Shown here: positions 17,627 through 25,867 of the stretch, in pieces | Position numbering within the stretch: the stretch's first letter is position 1 | Layout of the letters: each line of letters starts with the position of its first letter | From: Mucilaginibacter celer | Lineage (GTDB): Bacteria; Bacteroidota; Bacteroidia; Sphingobacteriales; Sphingobacteriaceae | Assembly: GCF_003576455.2 (NCBI RefSeq) | Contig: NZ_CP032869.1 | Location: 1,736,001 to 1,800,000 of the forward strand | DNA: 64,000 nt | Direction: 5' to 3' | Program-made: the position numbers and the translations under genes | The notes under the pieces: model-generated | Told to the model about the DNA's origin: nothing | Database searches by the model: none | Seen by the model: only the letters and a program-made list of their open reading frames with translations

Positions 17627-19210
17627 TTGAAAACTATTACCCGCCGGGACTTTTTATCTAAAAGTACCATGCTGGCCGGCGGAGCATATCCGGCCATGCT
17701 GGCTCTTGGTTTACTAAAATCCGCGCCTGCTCATGCTTTTAATCTGGAGGGCAACGGCAAAGGAAAACACATTATTATTTTAGGCGCAGGACTGGCCGGT
17801 ATGACTTGCGCTTATGAACTGAGTAAGCTGGGTTACCAATGTACTATTCTTGAAGCGCGGCAGCGTACTGGTGGCCGTTGTTTCAGCATTCGTGGCGGCA
17901 GTACCAATACTGAAATTGAAAAGCCTACAGCCACGGCCCGTTTTGATGCCGGGCAGTATTTTAATGCTGGACCGTCGCGCATTCCGCATAACCATGAACT
18001 TACCTTGCATTACTGCAAAGAATTAGGTGTGCCTATCCAGGTGTACAACAACGTAAACGAGGGAGCCTATTACTTTGCCGAGGGGAAAGGCCCTCTATCT
18101 AACAAAAAAATAAAAGTGCGTGAGGTGCATAACGATATCCGCGGCTACATGACCGAGATGCTGGCCAAAAGCATAGATCATGGCAGCCTGGATAGCAGTT
18201 TCACTAAAGAAGACGGCGAAAAGATTATCGAGTACCTGCAGGCCGAAGGTGGTTTGGATATAGATAAACTATACAAAGCCTCAGCCCGCCGTGGTTACAC
18301 CGAATCGCCGGGGGCAGGGGATAGGCCCGGCAAAATTGCCGATCCGCATAAACTGGCCGATTTGCTGCACTCGGGCTTAATGGACCCTGATTTTTACAAT
18401 GTGGCCGAATATACTTATGAGCTACAGATGACCATGTTCCAGGCCATAGGTGGTATGGATATGATTGCGAGCGCTTTGGAGAAAAAAGTAGCGCCATCAA
18501 TTAAAATGGGAGCGGAAGTTACGGCGATCAATAACGTAGCCGATGGCGTTAAAATAACCTATAAAGATGCTACCGGCGAGCATGTGCTAAACGGCGATCT
18601 CTGTGTGTGCACCATCCCGCTGCCTGTGTTAAGCAATATCAGCAATAATTTCAGCGGTGATGTGAGCCGGGCGATAGATTATATCAGCTATAATCAAACA
18701 GGCAAAATTGGCTTACAGTTTAAACGGAGGTTTTGGGAGGAGGATGAGCATATTTACGGAGGTATCACGCACACCAACAATGATTTAACGCAGATTTTTT
18801 ATCCAAGTTATGATTATTTAGGAAAAAAAGGTATCTTGATTGGATATTATAACTTCAACGAAAAAGCGCAGAAAATTGGCGCTTTAGGCTATGCCGAAAG
18901 GGAGAAATTCGCGCTTGAAAAAGGGCGGTTGATCCACCCGCAATATGACAAGGAGTTTGAAAACTCGTTTTCGGTAAGCTGGCATAAAACTAAATATAAT
19001 TTAGGCGGATGGGCGGTTTACACTTCCCAAACCCGTAACACGCAATACCCGGTACTAACTAAACCCGATAAGCAGGTATACTTTGCAGGCGAACATTTAA
19101 CTTATTTAAACGCCTGGATGGCAGGGGCCTTCGAATCGGCGCGGAGTACTGTTGCTGCCATTCATGCACGGGTTACCGATCAGCGTACACAATATCCTGT
19201 TCAAAAATAA
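17627..19210 (+). CDS. Tat-exported FAD-dependent amine oxidase (flavin monoamine oxidase family)
   Basis: 527 aa. The start is TTG at 17627: an in-frame stop at 17612 leaves no upstream ATG, and this start yields a full twin-arginine signal (TRRDFLSKS, residues 5-13, then a hydrophobic stretch ending AHA near 37). The FAD-binding Rossmann motif IILGAGLAGMTCAYELSKLG (GAGLAG at 53-58, Glu76) and TGGRC follow. The C-terminus VYFAGEHLTYLNAWMAGAFESA is the second FAD motif of monoamine/L-amino-acid oxidases. Tat targeting fits export with cofactor bound. The next gene, 34 bp on, is also Tat-targeted. Substrate unknown. Confidence 0.88.
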   Translation: MKTITRRDFLSKSTMLAGGAYPAMLALGLLKSAPAHAFNLEGNGKGKHIIILGAGLAGMTCAYELSKLGYQCTILEARQRTGGRCFSIRGGSTNTEIEKPTATARFDAGQYFNAGPSRIPHNHELTLHYCKELGVPIQVYNNVNEGAYYFAEGKGPLSNKKIKVREVHNDIRGYMTEMLAKSIDHGSLDSSFTKEDGEKIIEYLQAEGGLDIDKLYKASARRGYTESPGAGDRPGKIADPHKLADLLHSGLMDPDFYNVAEYTYELQMTMFQAIGGMDMIASALEKKVAPSIKMGAEVTAINNVADGVKITYKDATGEHVLNGDLCVCTIPLPVLSNISNNFSGDVSRAIDYISYNQTGKIGLQFKRRFWEEDEHIYGGITHTNNDLTQIFYPSYDYLGKKGILIGYYNFNEKAQKIGALGYAEREKFALEKGRLIHPQYDKEFENSFSVSWHKTKYNLGGWAVYTSQTRNTQYPVLTKPDKQVYFAGEHLTYLNAWMAGAFESARSTVAAIHARVTDQRTQYPVQK

Positions 19211-19244
19211 TATTAACGTATAAAAAGCATTAAATACCACCACC

Positions 19245-20411
19245 ATGTCGACCACAATTAACCGCAGAAACTGGCTCAAGTCCAGCGCATTTATGGCCGG
19301 GGGACTGGCCTTTTTTTCAGGAACCATTGGCAAGCTGGCAGCCATGCCCGCACGTGTATTTAAACCATCAAGCCGCGCCATTACCGATAAGGAAGCGATT
19401 ACTACGGCAGGCTTTGAAATGAAAGCAAGGCTGCTGGCCAACGAAAACCCTTTCGGCCCATCGGCGGCAGCTAAAAAAGCCATCCAGGATGCTATTGATA
19501 AAAGCTATCAATATCCATTCATGACGATGGGTACCCTCTACAATAAAATAGCCCAGTACGAAGGCATCAACTATAACAACATCCTGATGGAATCCGGCTC
19601 ATCGCCATTGTTGCTGGCGGCCGCTATCCATTACAGCAAAGGCGGCAAAAGCATCATCACCGGTGATCCATCGTATGATGACCTGCCATCGCACGCAGAA
19701 CACCTGGATGGCAAATGGATAAAAGTACCTTTAACGGCTGATTACAAACTGGATCTTGATGCCATGGAAGCCAAGATTGACAGTAACACCGGCCTGGTTT
19801 ATATCTGCAACCCCAACAACCCAACAGCTACCGTTTTAGATACCGCCAAACTCAAAGCTTTCTGCGAGCGCGTATCCAAAAAAATAACCGTATTTGTTGA
19901 CGAGGCCTATATCGATTACCTGCCCGATCCACAAGCCGCTACCATGATAAGTGCGGTGAAAGCCGGGCAAAATGTTATCGTGGCTCGTACTTTTTCTAAA
20001 TTGTATGGTTTTGCAGGTTTGCGTTGCGGTTACGTCATAGCACAACCGGATACCATTAAAACATTGTCCATGTATACCACAGGCTTCTCGCTGGCGGCTA
20101 CAACAATTGCAGGCGCTATAGCAGGCTACCGCGAAGAAGAGTTTTTAAAAGATGCCCTGCAAAAAACAAATGCATCTAAAGAATACCTATATTCGGTACT
20201 AAAGAAAGAAGGCTACGAATACATTCCCTCATCAGCAAATTTTGTGATGTTCCCCTTAAAAATGGACGGCAAAAAGTTTGTAAGCGAAATGATGAAGCGC
20301 GGCGTAGGCGTACGCAACTGGCAATTTAACGGCAAAGACTGGTGCCGCGTAAGCATAGGCCGCATGGACGAAATGGAAGCCTTCGCCGAGGCGTTTAAAC
20401 AGTTATCTTAA
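19245..20411 (+). CDS. Tat-exported PLP aminotransferase (histidinol-phosphate aminotransferase-like)
   Basis: 388 aa, fold-type I aminotransferase. The N-terminus NRRNWLKSSAFMAGG is a twin-arginine signal (Arg7-Arg8) absent from cytosolic HisC. Domain motifs: LLANENPFGPS, YICNPNNPTAT, VDEAYIDYLPD, and ARTFSKLYGFAGLRCGY with PLP lysine Lys252. Probably co-transcribed with the FAD oxidase 34 bp upstream. No histidine biosynthesis gene is nearby, so a periplasmic amino-acid or amine role is more likely than histidine synthesis (inference). Substrate unknown. Confidence 0.87.
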   Translation: MSTTINRRNWLKSSAFMAGGLAFFSGTIGKLAAMPARVFKPSSRAITDKEAITTAGFEMKARLLANENPFGPSAAAKKAIQDAIDKSYQYPFMTMGTLYNKIAQYEGINYNNILMESGSSPLLLAAAIHYSKGGKSIITGDPSYDDLPSHAEHLDGKWIKVPLTADYKLDLDAMEAKIDSNTGLVYICNPNNPTATVLDTAKLKAFCERVSKKITVFVDEAYIDYLPDPQAATMISAVKAGQNVIVARTFSKLYGFAGLRCGYVIAQPDTIKTLSMYTTGFSLAATTIAGAIAGYREEEFLKDALQKTNASKEYLYSVLKKEGYEYIPSSANFVMFPLKMDGKKFVSEMMKRGVGVRNWQFNGKDWCRVSIGRMDEMEAFAEAFKQLS

Positions 20412-20532
20412 AGTGGTTAGAGGTTGGAGATTAGAGGTTAGGAGGATTGTTTGAGAGAACAGCAACTAATCTCTAATCTCCAACCTCCAATCACTGCCCC
20501 TAATCTCTAATCTCCAACCTCTAATCTCTACA
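20412..20532. repeat. Hairpin built from 22-nt repeats upstream of the Hint gene
   Basis: One forward copy (20420-20441) and two reverse-complement copies (20466-20487, 20500-20521). The first two can fold into a 22-bp stem with one G-T pair. The last copy ends 11 bp before the next ATG, so any folding would affect its leader. The same 22-nt unit occurs at 17281-17302. Confidence 0.75.
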
Positions 20533-21525
20533 ATGAGACAATTAACACTAACACTACTACTAAGTTCAACACTGTACTTTGCCAAGGCGCAAACAGTAAA
20601 TCCTCGTCCGCTTACTATGGATGAGTATAAAAAGGCCCAAACATTTACTATCGCCAGTCTGGATAATGATACCTACGTTAAGTTCGAGAATGCTTATGTG
20701 CTGGATAGGTACGAAAGCCGCAAGCCGTATTTTATCACTGGCTCCGACGGCTTAAAAAAACGCATCGACCTATATAAACTCGTAGCTAAAGAAGGCATGC
20801 AGGAAATAGGCCTGATGGTATTTTATACCAACGAGAAAGGCAAACTGTACAAAGCCCTCGTTCCTGATTTTACTGCCGATGCAAAAGTTTGGGAGCAGTA
20901 CTTCCAGGATATTGATAACATCAACAAAGTGGAGCAGAACTTTATCCTGAAGCTATCGTATGTGCTATCAAAAGAATTGAGCTTTCAGCAATACAAAGTG
21001 CTTAACGGGGGTAAGGACTTGAAAGAGGAAGCTGCTACTTACGGCAATGATATCTGCTTTCCCGGCGATGAAATGGTTACTATGGCCAATGGCGATGAAA
21101 AGATGCTGAAAACAGTAAAAAGCGGCGATGAAGTGATCTCGGTTGATCCGGCTACCAAAAAGAATATGGTAGTGAAGGTAAAAGAGCTAACCACACACGA
21201 TGCTAAAAACTACGCAATCACTCAACTGGTGCTGGTATCGGCCAAAACAAAAACTACCGGCGAGGGGCAATTTGTTAACCTGAATAGTAAAGTTTTGAAA
21301 GCCACGCCTAATCACCCCATGTTAACCAGGCAGGGGAATGTTAAAATAGGAGAGGTTACAGCCGGCCAGGAAGTGCTTTGCCTTAATGAGCAAACCGGCA
21401 AATACGAAGCATTTACCGTGTTACGAAAAACCGAGCACGCCGAAGGTATGCAAAAGGTGTATAACATTGTTGCCGATGGTGGCAGCACGCTGTTAATGGA
21501 CGGCGTTATGGTAATGCAGAAGTGA
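20533..21525 (+). CDS. Exported protein with C-terminal Hint (hedgehog/intein) domain
   Basis: 330 aa with a signal peptide (residues 1-19, YFAKAQ). Residues about 20-174 form an unrecognised N-terminal domain. A Hint domain starts at Cys175 (DICFPGDEMVTMANGDEKM). It continues with VKSGDEVISVD, the TxxH-like block KATPNHPMLT with His261, and ends VYNIVADGGSTLLMDGVMV. Hint domains form a thioester at the first Cys and cleave or transfer the upstream part. The usual intein C-terminal His-Asn pair is not visible, so hedgehog-like N-terminal chemistry rather than splicing is expected (inference). Confidence 0.8.
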   Translation: MRQLTLTLLLSSTLYFAKAQTVNPRPLTMDEYKKAQTFTIASLDNDTYVKFENAYVLDRYESRKPYFITGSDGLKKRIDLYKLVAKEGMQEIGLMVFYTNEKGKLYKALVPDFTADAKVWEQYFQDIDNINKVEQNFILKLSYVLSKELSFQQYKVLNGGKDLKEEAATYGNDICFPGDEMVTMANGDEKMLKTVKSGDEVISVDPATKKNMVVKVKELTTHDAKNYAITQLVLVSAKTKTTGEGQFVNLNSKVLKATPNHPMLTRQGNVKIGEVTAGQEVLCLNEQTGKYEAFTVLRKTEHAEGMQKVYNIVADGGSTLLMDGVMVMQK

Positions 21526-21623
21526 TTTACCGGGTCAATTATGAAGCTACCGTGAATTGTTCAATCATTTGTTTAAAAATGTTGCAACATTAAAACCAAT
21601 GTTTTAATTTAGATGACTTAAAC

Positions 21624-22133
21624 ATGACAATTATGCCTGTGAACAAAAAACTATTAGTTACCCTCGGATTACTCTCGATAGTGGTATTTGGTGCCATGAC
21701 ATCAATTAAACCACAGGATGAAGGTTTTAAAAACCTTAAAGTATTGCCAAAAAATATCTCGGGCGAAAACCTGCACAAGGTTATGGAAGAGTGGGAACAC
21801 TCGTTAGGTGTACATTGCAATTTTTGCCATGCCCGTAACGAAGAAACTAAAAAGATGGATTGGGCAAGCGATGCCAAACCTGAAAAGGAAATGACACGCG
21901 ACATGTTTAAAATGATGAATAAAATTAACGAGAAATATTTTCACGCTAAAAAAGACTCATTAGGCATGGTAATGAAAGCTGGCGTTAATTGCAATACCTG
22001 CCACCGCGGTACAGCGCATCCTGAGGTTACAGTACCCGAAGGACGTGGCCCTGGCGCTCCGGGTATGGCACCGGGTCCGGGCAGTCAGCCTGCTCCGCCG
22101 CCAGCTGGTCAGTCGGCTCCTGCTCAGCAATAA
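21624..22133 (+). CDS. Exported di-haem c-type cytochrome (reaction-centre cytochrome c-like)
   Basis: 169 aa with an N-terminal hydrophobic segment (about 9-27). Start is ATG at 21624 or 21633. Two CXXCH haem sites: CNFCH (65-69) and CNTCH (123-127). The spacing and the Met-rich helix between them (MTRDMFKMMNKINEKYF) match the CytoC_RC-type family found widely in Bacteroidota. The last 30 residues are Pro/Gly/Ala/Gln-rich. Probably periplasmic or membrane-anchored; might accept electrons from exported oxidases (inference). Its terminator is split by the IS downstream. Confidence 0.87.
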   Translation: MTIMPVNKKLLVTLGLLSIVVFGAMTSIKPQDEGFKNLKVLPKNISGENLHKVMEEWEHSLGVHCNFCHARNEETKKMDWASDAKPEKEMTRDMFKMMNKINEKYFHAKKDSLGMVMKAGVNCNTCHRGTAHPEVTVPEGRGPGAPGMAPGPGSQPAPPPAGQSAPAQQ

Positions 22134-22149
22134 AACCTTAAAAATTTGT

Positions 22150-22164
22150 AAAAATGCCCGCCGG
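22150..22164 (+). terminator. Left arm of a rho-independent terminator split by an IS
   Basis: 15-nt arm, the perfect reverse complement of 23905-23919. Without the IS and one copy of TTTATTA, the two arms would enclose a 7-nt loop and be followed by a T-rich tract: a textbook terminator 16 bp after the cytochrome stop codon. Confidence 0.85.
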
Positions 22165-22171
22165 TTTATTA
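22165..22171 (+). repeat. 7-bp target-site duplication TTTATTA, left copy
   Basis: Same strand orientation as the copy at 23898-23904, directly abutting the IS terminal repeats. It corresponds to the entire loop of the interrupted terminator. Confidence 0.85.
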
Positions 22172-23897
22172 CGAGGGCACTGAAAAAGTCTTTTTAGGAT
22201 ATATGGGGTAGAAAATTTAGTTTTTCTGCCCCTTTTTTTGTATCTTAAAGTGTCGAAAGAAAGACATTAAGATGCTTAGCCAACAACAGCAGATTCAGTT
22301 CAGTACATTTTCAGGGTTATATGATCTGATCGTTCCGAAAGACAATCTATTGCGGAAGATCAATGACCTGGTAGATTTTACGTTTATCTATGATGAATTG
22401 GTCTGCAAATATTGTATGACCAATGGCAGGGCAGCCGAAAGTCCTGTACGGATGTTCAAATACTTGTTATTAAAAACGATCTACACTGTTTCAGATGTCG
22501 ATGTGGTGGAACGTTCGCAATATGATATGTCTTTCAAATATTTCCTGGAGATGTCCCCGGAAGAAGGCGTTATCGATCCCAGTTCATTGACCAAGTTTAG
22601 AAAGTTGAGGCTGAAGGATAATGATCTTTTGAACTTGCTGATTAATAAAACAGTGGGCATAGCCATTGAAAAAGGGATCATCCGCAGTAAGTCCATTATT
22701 GTTGATGCCACCCATTCTCTGTCAAGGTCAAATCCCTATTCAGCATTGGAAGTATTACGGGAGCGCTCGAAACTGCTCCGCAAAGCGGTATATGCTATCG
22801 ATGAAGATATGAAGGCAGGCATGCCGGAAAAGAACACTACGGACGAGTTGGAAAAAGAACTGGCCTATTGCAATGCATTGGAAAAGTATATTGAAGCCGA
22901 CGGGCCGTTATGCCAGATACCTGCTGTAAAAGAAAAGCTCAACCTGTTAAAGGAGACGGTAGCAGATACGCAGGAGCACTATACATTATCCAAAGACAAG
23001 GATGCTAAAACAGGCCACAAATCGGCTGATAGTTCCTTCTTTGGTTACAAGACCCATTTGGCGATGACCGAAGAACGCATTATTACCGCTGCGGTGGTCA
23101 CTTCGGGAGAAAAAGGCGATGGCCCGGAACTTCCCAAACTTTTGGAGATCAGTCAGCAAAATGGCATTGAAGTAGAAAGGATCATCGGCGATTCAGCTTA
23201 TTCAGGAAAAGATAATCTTAAGATAGCAACAGAACAGGACATCAGGATCGTTGCCAAACTTACACCGGCAATTTCACAAGGAACCCGAAAAGAAGAAGAC
23301 AAGTTTGATTATAACAAAGATGCGGGTATGTTCGTATGCCCGGCTGGACATCTGGCTTTCCGAAAAGCCCGGCATGGAAAGAAGAACAGAGGGAAAAACC
23401 AGGCAAACACTTATTACTTTGATGTTGAAAAATGTAAAGTATGTCCATTAAGGGATGGTTGCTACAAGTTAGGGGCAAAGACCAAAACCTATTCTGTCAC
23501 TATCAAATCGGATAGGCACCTGCAGCAAATGGCTTTTCAGGAAACCACCGAATATAAAGAAAGTATCAAACACAGATATAAGATAGAAGCCAAGAACAGC
23601 GAACTAAAAAACGTTCATGGCTATGATCGGGCAATAGCCTATGGTATCGAAAATATGCAGATGCAGGGCGCTCTGGCCATCTTTACTGTAAATCTGAAAA
23701 GGATCATCAAACTGATGAACTAAAATTTCCCCAAAATGCCTCCTACTGATCAGCAGATCGATAATACAGCTATATCGGCCACAAGAAATCAACTCCGCAA
23801 ATAATGATGCATAAGAAAAGCGACCAAGTAAAAGTTGCCTTTTTCTTGATCGCTTTTAATAACCCAACTTTATTGAGCTACTTTTTCAGTGCCCTCG
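22172..23897 (+). mobile_element. IS1182-like insertion sequence, intact, 1726 bp
   Basis: Perfect 18-bp terminal inverted repeats CGAGGGCACTGAAAAAGT at 22172-22189 and, inverted, at 23880-23897. Bounded by a 7-bp TTTATTA duplication and encoding one uninterrupted transposase. After the transposase stop, about 155 bp of noncoding IS sequence precedes the right end. Intact ends, intact gene and unmutated duplication indicate a recent, probably still active insertion. Confidence 0.9.
22272..23723 (+). CDS. IS1182-family transposase
   Basis: 483 aa. An N-terminal DUF772-type domain (VRMFKYLLLKTIYTVSDVDVVE) precedes a DDE catalytic core. Candidate acidic residues sit in SIIVDATHS, in VERIIGDSAYSG and near the C-terminal IEAKNSELKNVHGYDRA. 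A cysteine cluster CPAGH...CKVCPLRDGCYK lies before the C-terminal domain, as is usual in this family. No frameshift or premature stop. It runs in the same direction as the upstream cytochrome gene and, with its terminator split, may receive read-through transcription. Confidence 0.93.
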   Translation: MLSQQQQIQFSTFSGLYDLIVPKDNLLRKINDLVDFTFIYDELVCKYCMTNGRAAESPVRMFKYLLLKTIYTVSDVDVVERSQYDMSFKYFLEMSPEEGVIDPSSLTKFRKLRLKDNDLLNLLINKTVGIAIEKGIIRSKSIIVDATHSLSRSNPYSALEVLRERSKLLRKAVYAIDEDMKAGMPEKNTTDELEKELAYCNALEKYIEADGPLCQIPAVKEKLNLLKETVADTQEHYTLSKDKDAKTGHKSADSSFFGYKTHLAMTEERIITAAVVTSGEKGDGPELPKLLEISQQNGIEVERIIGDSAYSGKDNLKIATEQDIRIVAKLTPAISQGTRKEEDKFDYNKDAGMFVCPAGHLAFRKARHGKKNRGKNQANTYYFDVEKCKVCPLRDGCYKLGAKTKTYSVTIKSDRHLQQMAFQETTEYKESIKHRYKIEAKNSELKNVHGYDRAIAYGIENMQMQGALAIFTVNLKRIIKLMN

Positions 23898-23904
23898 TTT
23901 ATTA
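23898..23904 (+). repeat. 7-bp target-site duplication TTTATTA, right copy
   Basis: Pairs with 22165-22171; abuts the right inverted repeat of the IS. Confidence 0.85.
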
Positions 23905-23919
23905 CCGGCGGGCATTTTT
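23905..23919 (+). terminator. Right arm of the terminator split by the IS
   Basis: Perfect complement to 22150-22164, followed by a T-rich tract (atttttatttgg). Now separated from its partner by 1.74 kb. Confidence 0.85.
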
Positions 23920-24133
23920 ATTTGGTAAGTGAATTTTAATTTATGTAATTATTTGATTATTAGTTATATGTGTTTTGAGGTTATTGGATTGAGAAAAAAA
24001 AGGATTAATGAAAGGTTCATAAAAAATTCATACTTTGTAACTAATTTTATACATGCAATAATTTATTGTCCTGGTTTAAAACGCTTGTGCAGTTATTGCT
24101 GATTTGACCCCCTTAAACAATTTTAGTACCCCT

Positions 24134-24325
24134 ATGACCGCCGAAATCAGGATTACACCATCCGAACAGAAGAATAACACATTAACCTGCCGTAGTTGCA
24201 AAAGCGAGCTTAGCCGCATTCCGCGCAGTGGCTTTGTGAAGTTTTTTTTGTTTGGGATGCCTGTAAAAAAATACATCTGTTATAAATGCTCGCGTAAAAC
24301 CTATCGCTGGGCATCTCCCAAATAA
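24134..24325 (+). CDS. Small zinc-ribbon-like protein
   Basis: 63 aa from the ATG at 24134; a TTG 30 bp upstream is less likely. Two CXXC pairs (CRSC and CYKC) separated by about 30 residues are consistent with one zinc site. The rest is basic (FFLFGMPVKKY, SRKTYRW). No signal peptide. Function unknown; a nucleic-acid or protein-binding role is possible. It lies between the IS and accC on the same strand. Confidence 0.6.
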   Translation: MTAEIRITPSEQKNNTLTCRSCKSELSRIPRSGFVKFFLFGMPVKKYICYKCSRKTYRWASPK

Positions 24326-24370
24326 AAACTTTCCGCGTTAAAGCCGGCGTTTTAATCAGGTTAAATCAAT

Positions 24371-24378
24371 TACATTTG
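24371..24378 (+). promoter_or_regulatory. TAnnTTTG -7 promoter box of accC
   Basis: tacatttg fits the Bacteroidota -7 consensus exactly and ends only 4 bp before the accC ATG, which implies a very short or absent 5' leader. No good -33 TTTG is visible. Confidence 0.5.
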
Positions 24379-24382
24379 TTTT

Positions 24383-25867
24383 ATGCAGAAGATCCTGATT
24401 GCCAACCGCGGCGAGATTGCCTTACGTATTATGCGCTCCGCGCGCGAAATGGGTATTAAAACCGTAGCCGTTTATTCGGCGGCAGATCGTGATGCCCTCC
24501 ATGTGCGCTATGCCGATGAGGCGGTGCATATTGGTGATGCACCCTCGTCTCAATCATACCTTGTTGGCGAAAAAATTATAGCAGCCTGCTTGCAAACAGG
24601 GGCTGAGGCTATCCATCCCGGATATGGTTTTTTAAGCGAGAATGCCGCTTTTGCGCGCATGGTGCGCGAGGCCGGGCTTACTTTAATTGGCCCCACACCC
24701 GAAGCAATGGAAATAATGGGTAATAAGCTCTCGGCCAAGGCTGCGGCGCTTAAATACAATATCCCCATGGTGCCGGGCACCGAACAAGCTATTGCCAACG
24801 TTGATGAAGCAAAAAAGCGTGCCGTTGAAGTGGGTTTCCCGATACTGATTAAAGCCGCCGCAGGCGGCGGGGGTAAGGGTATGCGTATTGTTAACAGCGT
24901 GGCCGATTTTGAGGAGCAGATGCAGTTAGCCGTATCCGAAGCCATATCTGCATTTGGTGATGGTGCTGTATTTATTGAGCGGTATGTTTCTTCGCCGCGC
25001 CATATCGAAATACAGGTGCTTGGCGATACACATGGCAACATTGTTCATCTTTTTGAGCGCGATTGCTCTGTACAACGCCGACATCAAAAAGTGGTGGAAG
25101 AAGCTCCGTCGGCCGTACTCAGCCCGGCTATTCGTGAGCAGATGGGTAAATGCGCGGTTGACGTAGCCCGCTCGGTTAACTATATCGGTGCCGGTACAGT
25201 TGAGTTTATTATGGACGATGAGCTCAATTTTTATTTTCTGGAGATGAACACCCGTCTGCAGGTGGAGCATCCCGTAACCGAGCTGATTACAGGCATCGAC
25301 CTGGTAAAGGAGCAGATCAGGATTGCGAGGGGCGAAGCCATCAGCTTTAAACAGGACGATCTTACCATCCGCGGCCACGCGATAGAACTACGGGTATATG
25401 CCGAAGACCCGGCTAATAATTTCCTGCCGGATATTGGTACCCTGCAAACTTACATCACCCCAAAAGGTCCGGGCGTACGTGTTGATGATGGCTTTGAGCA
25501 GGGCATGGAAATCCCGATTTACTATGACCCGATGATAGCCAAACTAATTACCTACGGCAGTACACGGCAGGAAGCCATCAACAGGATGGTGCGCGCTATT
25601 GATGAATACAAAATTACCGGAATTACCACTACACTCGGTTTCGGCAAATTTGTGATGCAGCATGATGCTTTCGCTTCAGGTAATTTTGATACGCATTTTG
25701 TACAGAAGTATTTTAGCCCCGGTGTATTGCAACAGGATGATGAAGGTGAGGCTTTTATTGCTGGTATGTTGATGGATAAGCTTTTGAATGAGAAAAAAAA
25801 GGCCGTAAGTCCGGCTGCAAACACAATTGAATTGAGTAACTGGGTTAAAAACCGCAAACAAAATTAA
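24383..25867 (+). CDS. accC: Biotin carboxylase subunit of an acyl-CoA carboxylase
   Basis: 494 aa. It carboxylates biotin on a carrier protein using ATP and bicarbonate. The N-terminus MQKILIANRGEIALRIMRSA is the family signature. The ATP-grasp glycine loop is AAAGGGGKGMRIV (158-170); the catalytic region EMNTRLQVEHPVTE spans 287-300; the biotin-carboxylase C-terminal domain covers about 335-445. It is about 45 residues longer than E. coli AccC owing to a charged C-terminal tail. No carrier (accB) or carboxyltransferase gene adjoins it, so it may serve acetyl-CoA, propionyl-CoA or another carboxylase. Its stop overlaps that of the convergent Nudix gene. Confidence 0.92.
   Translation: MQKILIANRGEIALRIMRSAREMGIKTVAVYSAADRDALHVRYADEAVHIGDAPSSQSYLVGEKIIAACLQTGAEAIHPGYGFLSENAAFARMVREAGLTLIGPTPEAMEIMGNKLSAKAAALKYNIPMVPGTEQAIANVDEAKKRAVEVGFPILIKAAAGGGGKGMRIVNSVADFEEQMQLAVSEAISAFGDGAVFIERYVSSPRHIEIQVLGDTHGNIVHLFERDCSVQRRHQKVVEEAPSAVLSPAIREQMGKCAVDVARSVNYIGAGTVEFIMDDELNFYFLEMNTRLQVEHPVTELITGIDLVKEQIRIARGEAISFKQDDLTIRGHAIELRVYAEDPANNFLPDIGTLQTYITPKGPGVRVDDGFEQGMEIPIYYDPMIAKLITYGSTRQEAINRMVRAIDEYKITGITTTLGFGKFVMQHDAFASGNFDTHFVQKYFSPGVLQQDDEGEAFIAGMLMDKLLNEKKKAVSPAANTIELSNWVKNRKQN

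Noticed and set aside
22150..23919. Longer terminal inverted repeats for the IS, including the gcccgccgg arms
   Set aside because: The TTTATTA between arm and IS end is in direct, not inverted, orientation at the two sides. It is therefore a target duplication and the arms belong to the host.
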